DNA of 45,000 nt from contig OZ026558.1 in the NCBI GenBank assembly GCA_964020155.1, positions 3,893,969 to 3,938,968 on the forward strand, read 5' to 3'. Positions 34,901 through 45,000 of this stretch are shown piece after piece. Within the stretch, counting starts at the first letter, position 1, and every line of letters starts with the position of its first letter. The notes beneath the pieces are model-generated. The model did not search any database. It was not told the DNA's origin and was given only the letters and a program-made list of their open reading frames with translations. The position numbers were made by a program, and so were the translations under genes. Source of the DNA: Chondrilla cf. caribensis. Lineage: Eukaryota > Porifera > Demospongiae > Chondrillida > Chondrillidae.

Positions 34901-37900
34901 ACCTGATAAGTGGACTGGGCCGGCCCAGTTGGCCTTGGTATGAAAGAAAATATTGCAGTGCTAATTCCTTGGTAGTGGGTCTGAAGAAGCACAATAGTAG
35001 GTGTGTTATTTGACCTGATCAACATGTCTGGATCTACGATTATCATCTACAATGGCTGGTTGTATGTACATTGTTTTCACATGCAAAAAGTCAATTGTGA
35101 TGAAAGGACCATCTGATAAGGAGTGCTGAAGTTGTGGTTCCTACACTGTTTGTCTCAACAGTTTATACTAGGATCCAATTAAAATGTCACTTGTATTACA
35201 CCTAATGCTTGAAAACAAGATTGAACCAGTTCTAACTGGTCTGGAGAGCTTTAGTTTGAACATATATGGTAAAAACTTGTACTGCAGCAGCCACTTTGCT
35301 AGTATATAAGGGGAATGTTTGAAGTACTTGCCTATTGACAGTGTGGTACAGTTGACAAGAGTTGGACATGAGGAGTGAAGCTTTTGTCATTGGTATACTG
35401 TTGGTTGTTGGCACCATCAGCACCCTATCTGAAGGTGAGGACTAGCACTGAACACATGCATATATGGCCATATTAACATACGTATGTAAATACATTAGCA
35501 CACTACACATTAGACATTGACACACGTGTGTACGTACGTACAGTGAGTAAGATCAAGTTTTACTACAACACAGGAACCACTGCTGTCAAAAGACAAGTGA
35601 ATGAGTCTTCCACTGGAGCAATCCGGTTTTACAGAGGCAGGGATGGTAGAGATGGTAGAGATGGACAACCAGGAGTACCAGGTGCACCGGGAGCTCCTGG
35701 GAAAGATGGACATGATGGAGAGAAAGGGGAAAGAGGAGACATAGGCCCTCGGGGAGAACCAGGACAACTAGGAATACCAGGTCTGAGAGGGTTAAAAGGT
35801 GAACCAGGGATGGAAGGACCACCAGGTTATAAAGGTGAACAAGGATATGGTCAACCAGGAGAGAAAGGTCAAAAAGGTGAACCAGGGCTGAAAGGTGGAT
35901 GGGGGCTGAAAGGTGAACGAGGGCTGAAAGGTGAACCAGGGCTGAAAGGTGAATGGGGGCTGAAAGGTGAACGAGGGCTGAAAGGTGAACCAGGGCTGAA
36001 AGGTGAACCAGGGCTGAAAGGTGAATGGGGGCTGAAAGGTGAACAAGGACAAAAAGGTACACAAGGACGAGGTGAACCAGGACGAAAAGGTGAACGAGGA
36101 CCACGAGGAAGACCTGGAACACCAGGACAACCAGGAGATTCTTCTGGAGGGTCTGTCTACATTAGATGGGGAAGAATAACCTGTCCGAACATAACAGGAA
36201 CAGAACTAGTCTATAAGGGGATTGCTGCTGGGAGCCACTACACCCAAAAAGGAGGTGGTTCACAGTACATTTGTCTACCTCAAGACCCCAAGTATTCCAG
36301 CTACCAATCCGGGGTACAAGGACAAAGTCCACTTCATGGAGTGGAGTATGAACTATTTGGAGGATCGCCACTACCAAATGTTAACAACCACAATGTACCC
36401 TGTGCAGTTTGCTGTACTTCTAGATCTAAACTCTTCATGATACCAGCAAGAAATGAATGTCCAACAACCTGGACACTGGAGTACTCGGGATATCTCATGA
36501 CAGAAGCTTATACTCACAATCGGAATTCATTTGAATGTGTTGACAAAGATCCTGAATCCATTCCTGGGAGTACAGCTGACACAAATGGGGCACTTTTCTC
36601 CCACGTGGAGTCCACCTGCAATGGACTACCATGTCCACCCTACGACTCTCAGAAGGAGCTCACATGTGCTGTCTGTACCAAGTGAGCAGAAACTAAGGAA
36701 TTGGCCTTATACTACAGTACCAGTAGACAATAGTGCAGTGTGTGTGATGTAGTGTAGTAGTGCAGTGTGTGTGTGTTGTAGTGTAGTAGTGCAGTGTGTG
36801 TGATGTAGTGTAGTGTAGAACCAGCAGGACTGGGTGTGTACAAACTTCATAGTAACAGTAAGTAGTGCATACATACGTAGCACGTACATACGTACGTACA
36901 GTGCTACATATACGTACGTATATGCTACATGTGGTGAATATCATTATTCTTACTCCCTGTATGTGTATTGAAGCATAGTTGTGTACGTATGTCTGTGTAT
37001 TGCATTATTTCATTGCATTAGATGATATGTACGTAATTGAGATGACTTTCTAGCTAGTTAAATTGATATTGTTAAGAGTTACAGTACATGTAGCATGTTA
37101 GCTTATACACACGTACATAAGCAGATACCGATACATTGGACTACCATTAGTACATACGTACGTATGTAGGATTCTGAAGGGAACAGATGGAAAAGTTCGT
37201 ATTACTAGAGATTCACATCAAAACAGGCAATACTTTGCATAAGGTACAGGGAGGAGATGCTTTATTATAAAAGTACTAGATTAGATATGTTGGATTATAG
37301 AGGCATCAGATTATAAAATTACTAGATTGGAGATATTGGATTGTAGAGGCATCAGATTAAAGAAGTTGGAGAATGGGGAGGAGATGTTGGATTATAGAAG
37401 TACTAGATGAGAGATGCTGGATTATTGAAGTGACAAGTTATCGGAGTTCCTGTCTACGTATGTACGTGAGGACAATGCCGCAGAAGACAAACCCACCTTC
37501 TCCATTCTAGAACATGCATCCTTCTTTTGCCGATATGAGGCAAACACCTCCAACACTCCAGCAACATTTGCAGCATCCCCGGCAGAGAAGATAGTCTGAA
37601 TATAATGGACATGAACATGTGACAAATACGAACATTTGTATGCATACAAATACAGTATGTACGTACATACATACATACGCAAGTGTTGAATGTGTGCTGT
37701 ACGTATGTATGCATACACATGTACATACGTATGTACGTATGTTTATAAAATATATGGGATGTATTAAGAGGTACTTACGTATGTATGTACCTACATACGT
37801 ACGTACATAAGTACTTCTGTAATGTGTATTGCACACTGTGTGTACATATTATGTACCTACGTATGAATGTACATGTACGTACATGAACACAATGTCTATA

Positions 37901-40731
37901 TCTTGGATAAGGTTACACAGTACTTCACCCTTCCTCGAATACACAAGCAATAGATGCGTACGTACGTACAGTACATGTACATAATATACATACATAAACA
38001 ATCATATTATACAAAGTATGTACAGTATGTACAGGACAGATTATACACAGTACATACAGACAGTACAACCATAGACACTCTAAACTACTAACCGGTTCTG
38101 TAGTTTATATTGTCTATAGTACAACTCACCTCCAGGTCTTTAGTCAACTGAGCACACTTCACTTGCTCCAAGGTCAATATGTGCCTGAAACATCCAGTAA
38201 AGACCAGTGAAGACCAGTGAAGATCACGTTGATAACACATTAAATTTTTATTAATCACTCATTTTATGAAATGTACTGTACAACACAAACTACACAACAA
38301 ACTTACATACATTTAATCACATCAACATGTACGTACGTACGTATGTACATTTGGTGGGCACACATACATAGAAGAACACATACACACACATGCATGCACA
38401 CACACACACACACACATGCTACGTACCTGGCCTCCTCCAACTCATTTTCAACTTCCTTCATCTTTTTCTGACTTTCCTTCCACTCCTTTCTTTCTGGTCT
38501 ACAGACATTCAGTGCAGAAGATGAGTCACCAAAGGTACATGCTAGTGCATCTGTATGTACATTACAACATGTACAAAAATTTGTATACATATCTACACAC
38601 ATACGTACGTATGGTATTCTATATATATATATATACGCATGTATGCATACATGTAGTATACCTACATGTGATTGCTACACTTATGTACGTAGGTAAATAC
38701 GTACATACGTACATACAATGTACTAGATATTATGTCACACCAATGTACACCCATCCACCCACCAAATTTAGTTCCTGTTTCAAGCCCTTATGGTCAATTA
38801 TGGTTCCTGTTTCAGGACCTTATGGTAAAAGTTTGTTCCTGTTTTAGGCTCTTATGGTCAAATGCCTTCCCTGTTTTAGGCTCGTAAAGCTGAATTGGTT
38901 GCTGTCTTGAACCCCCTGGACCATACACAACACACGTACCTGTTCTGTAAGTCCAGCTTCAACTTTGCATTGGCATACTCCAACTCAGCAATGCGGCCTC
39001 TCAGTGACTCAGCAAGGGAAGACTGCGGAAAGCAATCATCATAAATGTACATACAGTGGACCCTCTATTGAAGGACACCATAGGAAATACCTCCCTACAA
39101 AGGACACTTTTTGAGGCACCAAAATAGGCTTTTCTAAGGTACTAATACATTTCGCCTCTTACCTCTCTACAGCGGACAAATTAGCTGGTCCCATTGTGTC
39201 CTTTATAAAGAGGGCCCACTGAATACTGTACAGAGGGCCCTCTGTTAAAGGACTCTCCCAATAAAGGACACCATTGAAATTATCTCTCTACAAAGGACAC
39301 TCTGTAAGGCACCAAAAATATATTTTCCTATAGTGCTTATACATTTCTACCTCTGAAGAGTGGACAACCTCTCTACAGTGGACAAATTAGCTGGTCCCAT
39401 TGTGTCCTTTATAAAGAGGTCCCAGTGTACACTGTATATGCAAATAACATTGACTACAAAGAAAGATACTCACCCCTGTAAATGTATGCATGTACATTGA
39501 CAGAAATCACACACATGTATGTATGTACAGTACAAACAGTCAAACCTCATCAACACTGAATCTTTCAACACAAAATATCCCTTACCACAAAATGCTTGTC
39601 GCGTCCCCACATTTACTGCTAATGTACACACACAGGATGTACGCAAGTATGTACTGTTAACATGAAATTTTGAATTTGTCTGTAGAGTTTTATGTTGAAG
39701 GAGCCCCAACTGTACATACGTACGTACGTAGGTAAGTTTGATTGTACCATAGACCCTCTATGACTCTACGTACTCTCTTAGTTTCACCGTCCTCAGATGC
39801 TACACCCAATTCCGTCTTTTGCACTCGTAGCACTCTGAGTTCTGCGTCCTGGTTGTGACAGGTCTCCTCCAAGGTGGAACACAGTACACGTAACTGGTTC
39901 AGCTTGGAGTCCAGGTCTCCTATTTCTTCATTCTTTCGTTTGAGTTCCTTCATAAGCTTGTCACCTTGCACCACGCCCACTTGGTCCTTGGAGTGAGTTT
40001 TGGTCAAAACGTCCCGCATGACCTCCTCCTTTCGCTCGAGATCGTCCAGTAAGCTGAGGATAGTGGAGCGGAGAGAGATGGCTGCAACGTTGTCAAGTAC
40101 AGTTGTTCCTGGAGGAGGGAGAGGAATTATAATGTTCAGCATTGAAAATTTCATCCACATATGTACACACGCATCTCACAGAATTAATGAAATAATTCTG
40201 AATGGAGTGTGGAAAGTAGTTACAGTGGAATCTGTCTATACAGACCACCTGTCCTAAGTTACCACTCTTGAACTATCCAATACATAATCTCAACTACACT
40301 GATACACCTCTATATGAAGACCACCCGTCTACAGAGACAATTTTTACTCATTATAGGGCCTAACAAGGATACCTCCAAAGGCAATACATGCCGTAAAGTT
40401 ACTTATTCTGTGAGTAGAAAACCAAAGATTTTATATAGAATTGTGTGCCTCTTTTCGACAATAAATATGTGAATGGCCACGAGTTGACATAAATGCACAT
40501 GCAGGCGTGAGTAAAATTGAAACGTAAACTAATAATATCATATTTTTATTAGATATTACAAGTAAATAGCCGCCGGGCATAAACAAACAACAACTCACTT
40601 TCTTTTAACACGAAACCAGCATCTACTGTTTTAATATCAACGTTTGAATAACCACATTTCTTGAGACGGTGGTTGACGACGGACCACGGGTCGAACATCT
40701 CGCTGGCTTGTCTTCCTGGGGATTGATACAT
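19972..40731 (-). CDS. CEP70: centrosomal protein of 70 kDa (CEP70) orthologue
   Basis: Exons on the minus strand: 40731-40599, 40108-39774, 39022-38940, 38498-38427, 38184-38130, 37595-37497, 23740-23576, 22993-22868, 21537-21378, 20615-20504, 20107-19972. All have GT-AG borders and joining phases, and together encode about 491 residues (human about 597). The N-terminal exons are heptad-rich coiled coil (for example [20 protein letters not shown]). C-terminal exons match the conserved CEP70 end: ...[20 protein letters not shown]... and ...[20 protein letters not shown]..., ending SRLTS. CEP70 is a gamma-tubulin-binding centrosome/basal-body protein with N-terminal coiled coils and a C-terminal TPR-like part. 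About 80-100 residues of the middle coiled coil were not found between 37497 and 23740. The exon starting at 23740 could begin further upstream, because its frame stays open there. The gene shares a 164-bp divergent promoter with AARSD1. Confidence 0.87.
20674..20845. mobile_element. inverted-repeat element in a CEP70 intron
   Basis: The ends are CGTATAGCGGGAAA and GAAATTTCCCCACTATAC, imperfect inverted repeats of the GCGAAATTTCCC family also seen at 14.4 kb. About 170 bp with no coding capacity. Confidence 0.5.
21624..21860. repeat. long fold-back palindrome in a CEP70 intron
   Basis: Arms of about 112 bp (21624-21735 and 21749-21860) are near-perfect reverse complements around a 13-bp loop. 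Matching landmarks are CATCACAGGCTTCTTCA and TGAAGAAGCCTGTGATG. It is probably a fold-back/MITE element and would form a strong hairpin in CEP70 pre-mRNA. Confidence 0.85.
22318..22535. repeat. tandem repeat, unit about 37 bp
   Basis: About six copies of GATCAGGTTAGATACTACAT followed by ACGTATGTATGTGTG. It lies inside a CEP70 intron. Confidence 0.8.
22551..22706. mobile_element. Tc1/pogo-like MITE, copy 4 (diverged)
   Basis: The right end ATCAACGAGTATTCACTG|TA and the left GAATGGCTGTTAATCAACCA match the family. The left CAGT is degraded. It lies in a CEP70 intron. Confidence 0.5.
23234..23395. mobile_element. Tc1/pogo-like MITE, copy 5
   Basis: Begins CAGCGAATTTTCATCAATC, ends TTAACGAGAATACACTG, and is flanked by TA on both sides. 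It lies in a CEP70 intron. Confidence 0.65.
23820..24167. other. start of the large CEP70 intron, simple sequence
   Basis: An (ACAAT)n tract at 23840-23872 is followed by GTAC/ATGTAC-rich simple sequence. No exon was found. Confidence 0.45.
24302..24317 (+). promoter_or_regulatory. perfect 16-bp palindrome upstream of collagen gene 1
   Basis: ACCAGTTGTAACTGGT is about 175 bp upstream of the ATG. It is kept at 29897-29912 and, with one change that keeps the arms intact, at 35225-35240. A degenerated TATA (TACATAAGG) follows at 24380. It could be a dyad site for a MYB- or Grainyhead/CP2-type factor (inference). Confidence 0.5.
24478..26434 (+). CDS. short-chain collagen, A-type, copy 1
   Basis: Exon 1 (24478-24544) encodes the signal peptide [20 protein letters not shown] and ends in phase 1 at GAAG|GTGAGG. 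Exon 2 starts at 25545 (TATAG|TGAG) or 25575 (CACAG|GAAC); both keep frame, giving about 318 or 308 residues. After a dibasic A-V-K-R-Q, 27 G-X-Y triplets follow, with one extra Arg after GDA breaking the register. An RGD lies just before that break. The C-terminal domain (from [11 protein letters not shown], about 180 residues) has 11 cysteines and ends TCAVCTK. This layout is that of sponge short-chain collagens, secreted matrix proteins. The intron is 1000 bp because a MITE of 499 bp ends exactly at the first acceptor. The gene lies antisense inside a CEP70 intron. Confidence 0.9.
25046..25544. mobile_element. DNA transposon remnant/MITE with perfect 21-bp inverted ends
   Basis: The termini (25046-25066 and 25524-25544) are exact inverted repeats with core CCCTGTTCACGTTGAG, probably including a TATA target duplication. 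The element is absent at the matching place in copies 3 and 5. It holds a 32-codon frame (25234-25332) starting [19 protein letters not shown], reminiscent of a transposase N-terminus. A sub-terminal GCGGAAGTA/TACTTCCGC pair is also present. Base composition is less AT/GTAC-biased than the surroundings. Confidence 0.85.
26480..26572 (+). repeat. 3' minisatellite of collagen gene 1
   Basis: About three units of GTGTGTGATGTAGTGTAGTA, beginning about 45 bp after the stop codon. Homologous arrays follow all five collagen genes with different copy numbers. Confidence 0.8.
27036..27229. mobile_element. CAGTGG/CAGTAG-type repeat element between collagen genes 1 and 2
   Basis: Holds AAAGGACACCATAGAAA, CTCTCTACAGTGGACA and TTAGCTGGTCCCAT, shared with the two copies at 39054-39427. 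It is absent at the homologous position after gene 3 (near 32010), so it inserted after duplication. It lies beside a local direct duplication of TAGTAGTACTATACACAAGT (26940 and 27250). Confidence 0.6.
27526..27533 (+). promoter_or_regulatory. TATA box of collagen gene 2
   Basis: TATAAAAA is 160 bp upstream of the ATG at 27686. The same box precedes gene 4 at 32278-32285. Confidence 0.5.
27686..28838 (+). CDS. short-chain collagen, B-type, copy 1
   Basis: Exon 1 (27686-27755) encodes the signal peptide [20 protein letters not shown] and ends in phase 1 at GAAG|GTGAGC. Exon 2 starts at 27991 (TATAG|TGAGA) or 28015 (CACAG|GAGC), giving about 305 or 297 residues. After V-V-K-R-Q there are 23 unbroken G-X-Y triplets including GERGDI (an RGD), then a linker AIPVTGG. 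The C-terminal domain opens [11 protein letters not shown] and has 10 cysteines, because it reads C-V-V-C-S where A-types have C-x-V-C-C. It is a secreted matrix collagen of the sponge short-chain class. The partner A-type genes have a separate promoter, so co-expression is not implied. Confidence 0.9.
28883..28997 (+). repeat. 3' minisatellite of collagen gene 2
   Basis: About four units of GCAGTGTGTGTGATGTAGTG, starting 45 bp after the stop codon. Confidence 0.8.
28998..29896. other. spacer between collagen genes 2 and 3
   Basis: Homologous to the spacer after gene 4 (34185-35224). It contains a remnant of the GAAAATTTCCCAC family near 29300 and no gene. Confidence 0.5.
29897..29912 (+). 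promoter_or_regulatory. palindrome upstream of collagen gene 3
   Basis: Exact copy of ACCAGTTGTAACTGGT. A TATA box, GTATATAAGG, lies at 29974-29983, about 105 bp before the ATG. Confidence 0.5.
30080..31491 (+). CDS. short-chain collagen, A-type, copy 2 (possibly impaired)
   Basis: Exon 1 (30080-30146) is nearly identical to that of gene 1. Exon 2 is open from 30530 to the TGA at 31489-31491 without an internal start codon. With the acceptor CACAG|GAGC (exon from 30530) the product is about 342 residues. With the upstream acceptor used in alignment by its relatives (CCAAG|TGAG, exon from 30500) a TAA at 30520-30522 ends translation at once. The helix has 40 G-X-Y triplets rich in GEK/GER/GQK, with one extra Gly after GDA. 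The RGD of the other copies reads SGD here. The C-domain has 11 cysteines and lacks about six residues (the GGSPLP segment) compared with genes 1 and 5. It may be functional if the downstream acceptor is the real one. Confidence 0.82.
31534..31650 (+). repeat. 3' minisatellite of collagen gene 3
   Basis: About four units of the GTGTGTGATGTAGTGTAGTA repeat after the stop codon. Confidence 0.8.
31651..32277. other. spacer between collagen genes 3 and 4
   Basis: Homologous to 26573-27525 but without the 27036-27229 insertion. Rich in GTAC/TACGTA. No gene. Confidence 0.5.
32353..32710. mobile_element. hAT-like non-autonomous element in the 5' leader of collagen gene 4
   Basis: It is flanked by an exact 8-bp duplication GTACATAC (32345-32352 and 32711-32718), the hAT target-site length. 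The ends TAGGGTTGGGA and TCCCAGCACTA are imperfect inverted repeats of hAT type. The 358-bp element is absent from the otherwise near-identical leader of gene 2. It contains several ATTAATCGATT repeats and no coding capacity. Confidence 0.88.
32793..33972 (+). CDS. short-chain collagen, B-type, copy 2
   Basis: Exon 1 (32793-32862) encodes [20 protein letters not shown] and ends in phase 1. Exon 2 starts at 33125 (TATAG|TGAGA) or 33149 (CACAG|GAGC), giving about 305 or 297 residues. It is very close to gene 2: 23 G-X-Y triplets with GGRGDI (RGD kept), the same AIPVTGG linker, and a 10-cysteine C-domain. Differences include GAP to GAL in the helix and [12 protein letters not shown] instead of [12 protein letters not shown] in the C-domain. 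The signal peptide has an extra Cys (VVCSM). The hAT-like insertion lies between its TATA box (32278) and the ATG, stretching the leader to about 500 bp. Confidence 0.9.
34015..34175 (+). repeat. 3' minisatellite of collagen gene 4
   Basis: About six units, the longest of the five arrays. Some units carry one extra TG. Confidence 0.8.
34767..35050. mobile_element. insertion upstream of collagen gene 5, type unclear
   Basis: About 280 bp absent from the homologous spacer before gene 3 (near 29705). It is GC-richer than its surroundings (GCCGGTGCCGAGGCCG, GGGCCGGCCCAG). GTTCACACCAGCCCAG and a later CCAGTTGGCC...GGTATGAA form a weak inverted repeat. A target duplication is not clear. Confidence 0.45.
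35225..35240 (+). promoter_or_regulatory. palindrome upstream of collagen gene 5
   Basis: ACCAGTTCTAACTGGT keeps both arms of the palindrome. A TATA box, GTATATAAGG, lies at 35302-35311, about 60 bp before the ATG. Confidence 0.5.
35368..36685 (+). CDS. short-chain collagen, A-type, copy 3, expanded helix
   Basis: Exon 1 (35368-35434) encodes [19 protein letters not shown] and ends in phase 1. The intron is only 109 bp. Exon 2 starts at 35544 (TACAG|TGAG) or 35574 (CACAG|GAAC), giving about 402 or 392 residues. After A-V-K-R-Q there are 54 G-X-Y triplets, with two short breaks (GYGQP and GRGEP). Nine consecutive 18-bp units (35885-36046) encode GLKGE-P/R/W/Q repeats, the main cause of the length difference. 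The RGD (GERGDI) is kept. The C-domain has 11 cysteines, as in the other A-types. It is a sponge-type short-chain collagen and the last gene of the array. Confidence 0.9.
35885..36046 (+). repeat. in-frame 18-bp minisatellite in collagen gene 5
   Basis: Nine units of GGGCTGAAAGGTGAACCA with the last codons varying in the order W,R,P,W,R,P,P,W,Q. This gives a partial 54-bp higher-order period. The first unit has GGW in place of GEW. Confidence 0.95.
36730..36818 (+). repeat. 3' minisatellite of collagen gene 5
   Basis: About three units of the GTGTGTGATGTAGTGTAGTA repeat. Confidence 0.8.
36819..37496. other. end of the duplicated block and CEP70 intron sequence
   Basis: Homology to the A-to-B spacer runs to about 37168. 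After it, 37250-37440 holds a degenerate repeat of GATTATAGAGGCATCAGATT-type units. No gene. Confidence 0.5.
39054..39221. mobile_element. CAGTGG-type MITE in CEP70 intron 2, first copy
   Basis: Begins CAGTGGACCCTCTATTGAAG and ends CTTTATAAAGAGGGCCCACTG, imperfect inverted repeats. It lies in tandem with the next copy. Confidence 0.65.
39231..39427. mobile_element. CAGTGG-type MITE in CEP70 intron 2, second copy
   Basis: Starts CAGAGGGCCCTCTGTTAAAG and ends TTTATAAAGAGGTCCCAGTG|TA. Internal sequence matches the first copy (CTCTACAGTGGACAAATTAG). Confidence 0.65.
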
Positions 40732-40895
40732 TGTCCACCGCGCAACTTGGGCACTCGGTCAACAACACTGCACTATCTCCCGCGCAAGAATACTAACATA
40801 ATATACACGAACATACGGAAACCGCCATGTAACATGCATGTAATCGGGGGATCTCCCGCCGTCCCGTGCACGTTGCGTGGGAGGACAAACGAACG
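40732..40895. promoter_or_regulatory. divergent promoter between CEP70 and AARSD1
   Basis: The two start codons face away from each other 164 bp apart. The stretch is richer in CpG than its surroundings and has no TATA box in either direction. TCTCCCGCGC (40776-40785) resembles an E2F site. ACCGCCATGTAAC resembles a weak RFX X-box, which would fit a centrosomal gene but is only inference. Confidence 0.7.

Positions 40896-45000
<4,105 letters not shown>

Larger units (their letters stand above)
24168..37168 (+). repeat. tandem segmental duplication carrying five collagen genes (A-B-A-B-A)
   Basis: Start codons of like-type genes are 5602 bp (24478 to 30080), 5288 bp (30080 to 35368) and 5107 bp (27686 to 32793) apart. 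Promoters, first exons, second exons, 3' minisatellites and intergenic spacers repeat in the same order. After the fifth gene, homology to the A-to-B spacer continues to about 37168 and stops, so a sixth (B-type) copy is absent. The block lies wholly inside one intron of CEP70, on the opposite strand. A- and B-type upstream regions also share GTCAGAGTTGA and GGTAATATGATAAATGCTT (24168, 27379, 32131), pointing to an older A/B duplication. Confidence 0.85.

Noticed and set aside
35586..36130. Antisense open frames opposite the collagen helices (Val/Leu/His- or Phe/Thr-rich)
   Set aside because: They are shadows of the G-X-Y repeat, and they end where the helix ends.
40866..40895. Upstream in-frame GTG as the AARSD1 start
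   Set aside because: The ATG at 40896 gives the MSFACQ-type N-terminus expected for AARSD1, and the earlier codons lie in the shared promoter.

Overview
The window reads as eukaryotic, metazoan genomic DNA, most likely from a demosponge. The strongest clue is a cluster of secreted short-chain collagens: a short G-X-Y helix followed by a cysteine-rich C-terminal domain opening with VYIRWGR. This is the architecture of sponge short-chain (spongin-type) collagens. Genes have introns with GT-AG borders, and the sequence is full of CA/TG microsatellites, GTAC/TACGTA-rich simple sequence, minisatellites and small inverted-repeat elements. The species cannot be named from the sequence alone.

Layout. 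Positions 1-9.1 kb carry two related genes for small secreted proteins of unknown family (742-1251, plus; 8452-8940, minus). They converge on about 7 kb of repeats. Positions 9.1-19.9 kb hold no gene I can identify, apart from a degraded tRNA-Asp-like sequence (11770-11841) and possible coding remnants near 10.3-11.1 kb. The rest of that stretch is microsatellites, minisatellites and MITEs.

From 40731 down to 19972 on the minus strand runs a CEP70 (centrosomal protein 70) orthologue, assembled here from 11 exons. Its largest intron (23741-37496) contains, on the opposite strand, a tandem array of five two-exon short-chain collagen genes in the order A-B-A-B-A. They were made by duplication of an A+B unit of about 5.1-5.6 kb. 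A- and B-type genes differ in signal peptide, promoter, helix length and number of C-domain cysteines (11 versus 10). Copies were then altered individually: a MITE sits exactly at the splice acceptor of copy 1, a possible premature stop (depending on acceptor choice) lies in copy 3, a hAT-like element lies in the 5' leader of copy 4, and an 18-bp in-frame repeat has lengthened the helix of copy 5.

Head-to-head with CEP70, 164 bp away, AARSD1 (alanyl-tRNA editing deacylase) starts at 40896 and leaves the window at the right edge. Three of its introns begin directly with TG/CA-type microsatellite, so the splice donors lie at or inside the repeat. The collagens act in the extracellular matrix, CEP70 at the centrosome or basal body, and AARSD1 in the cytosol. 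The neighbourhood therefore reflects nesting and a shared promoter rather than a common pathway.
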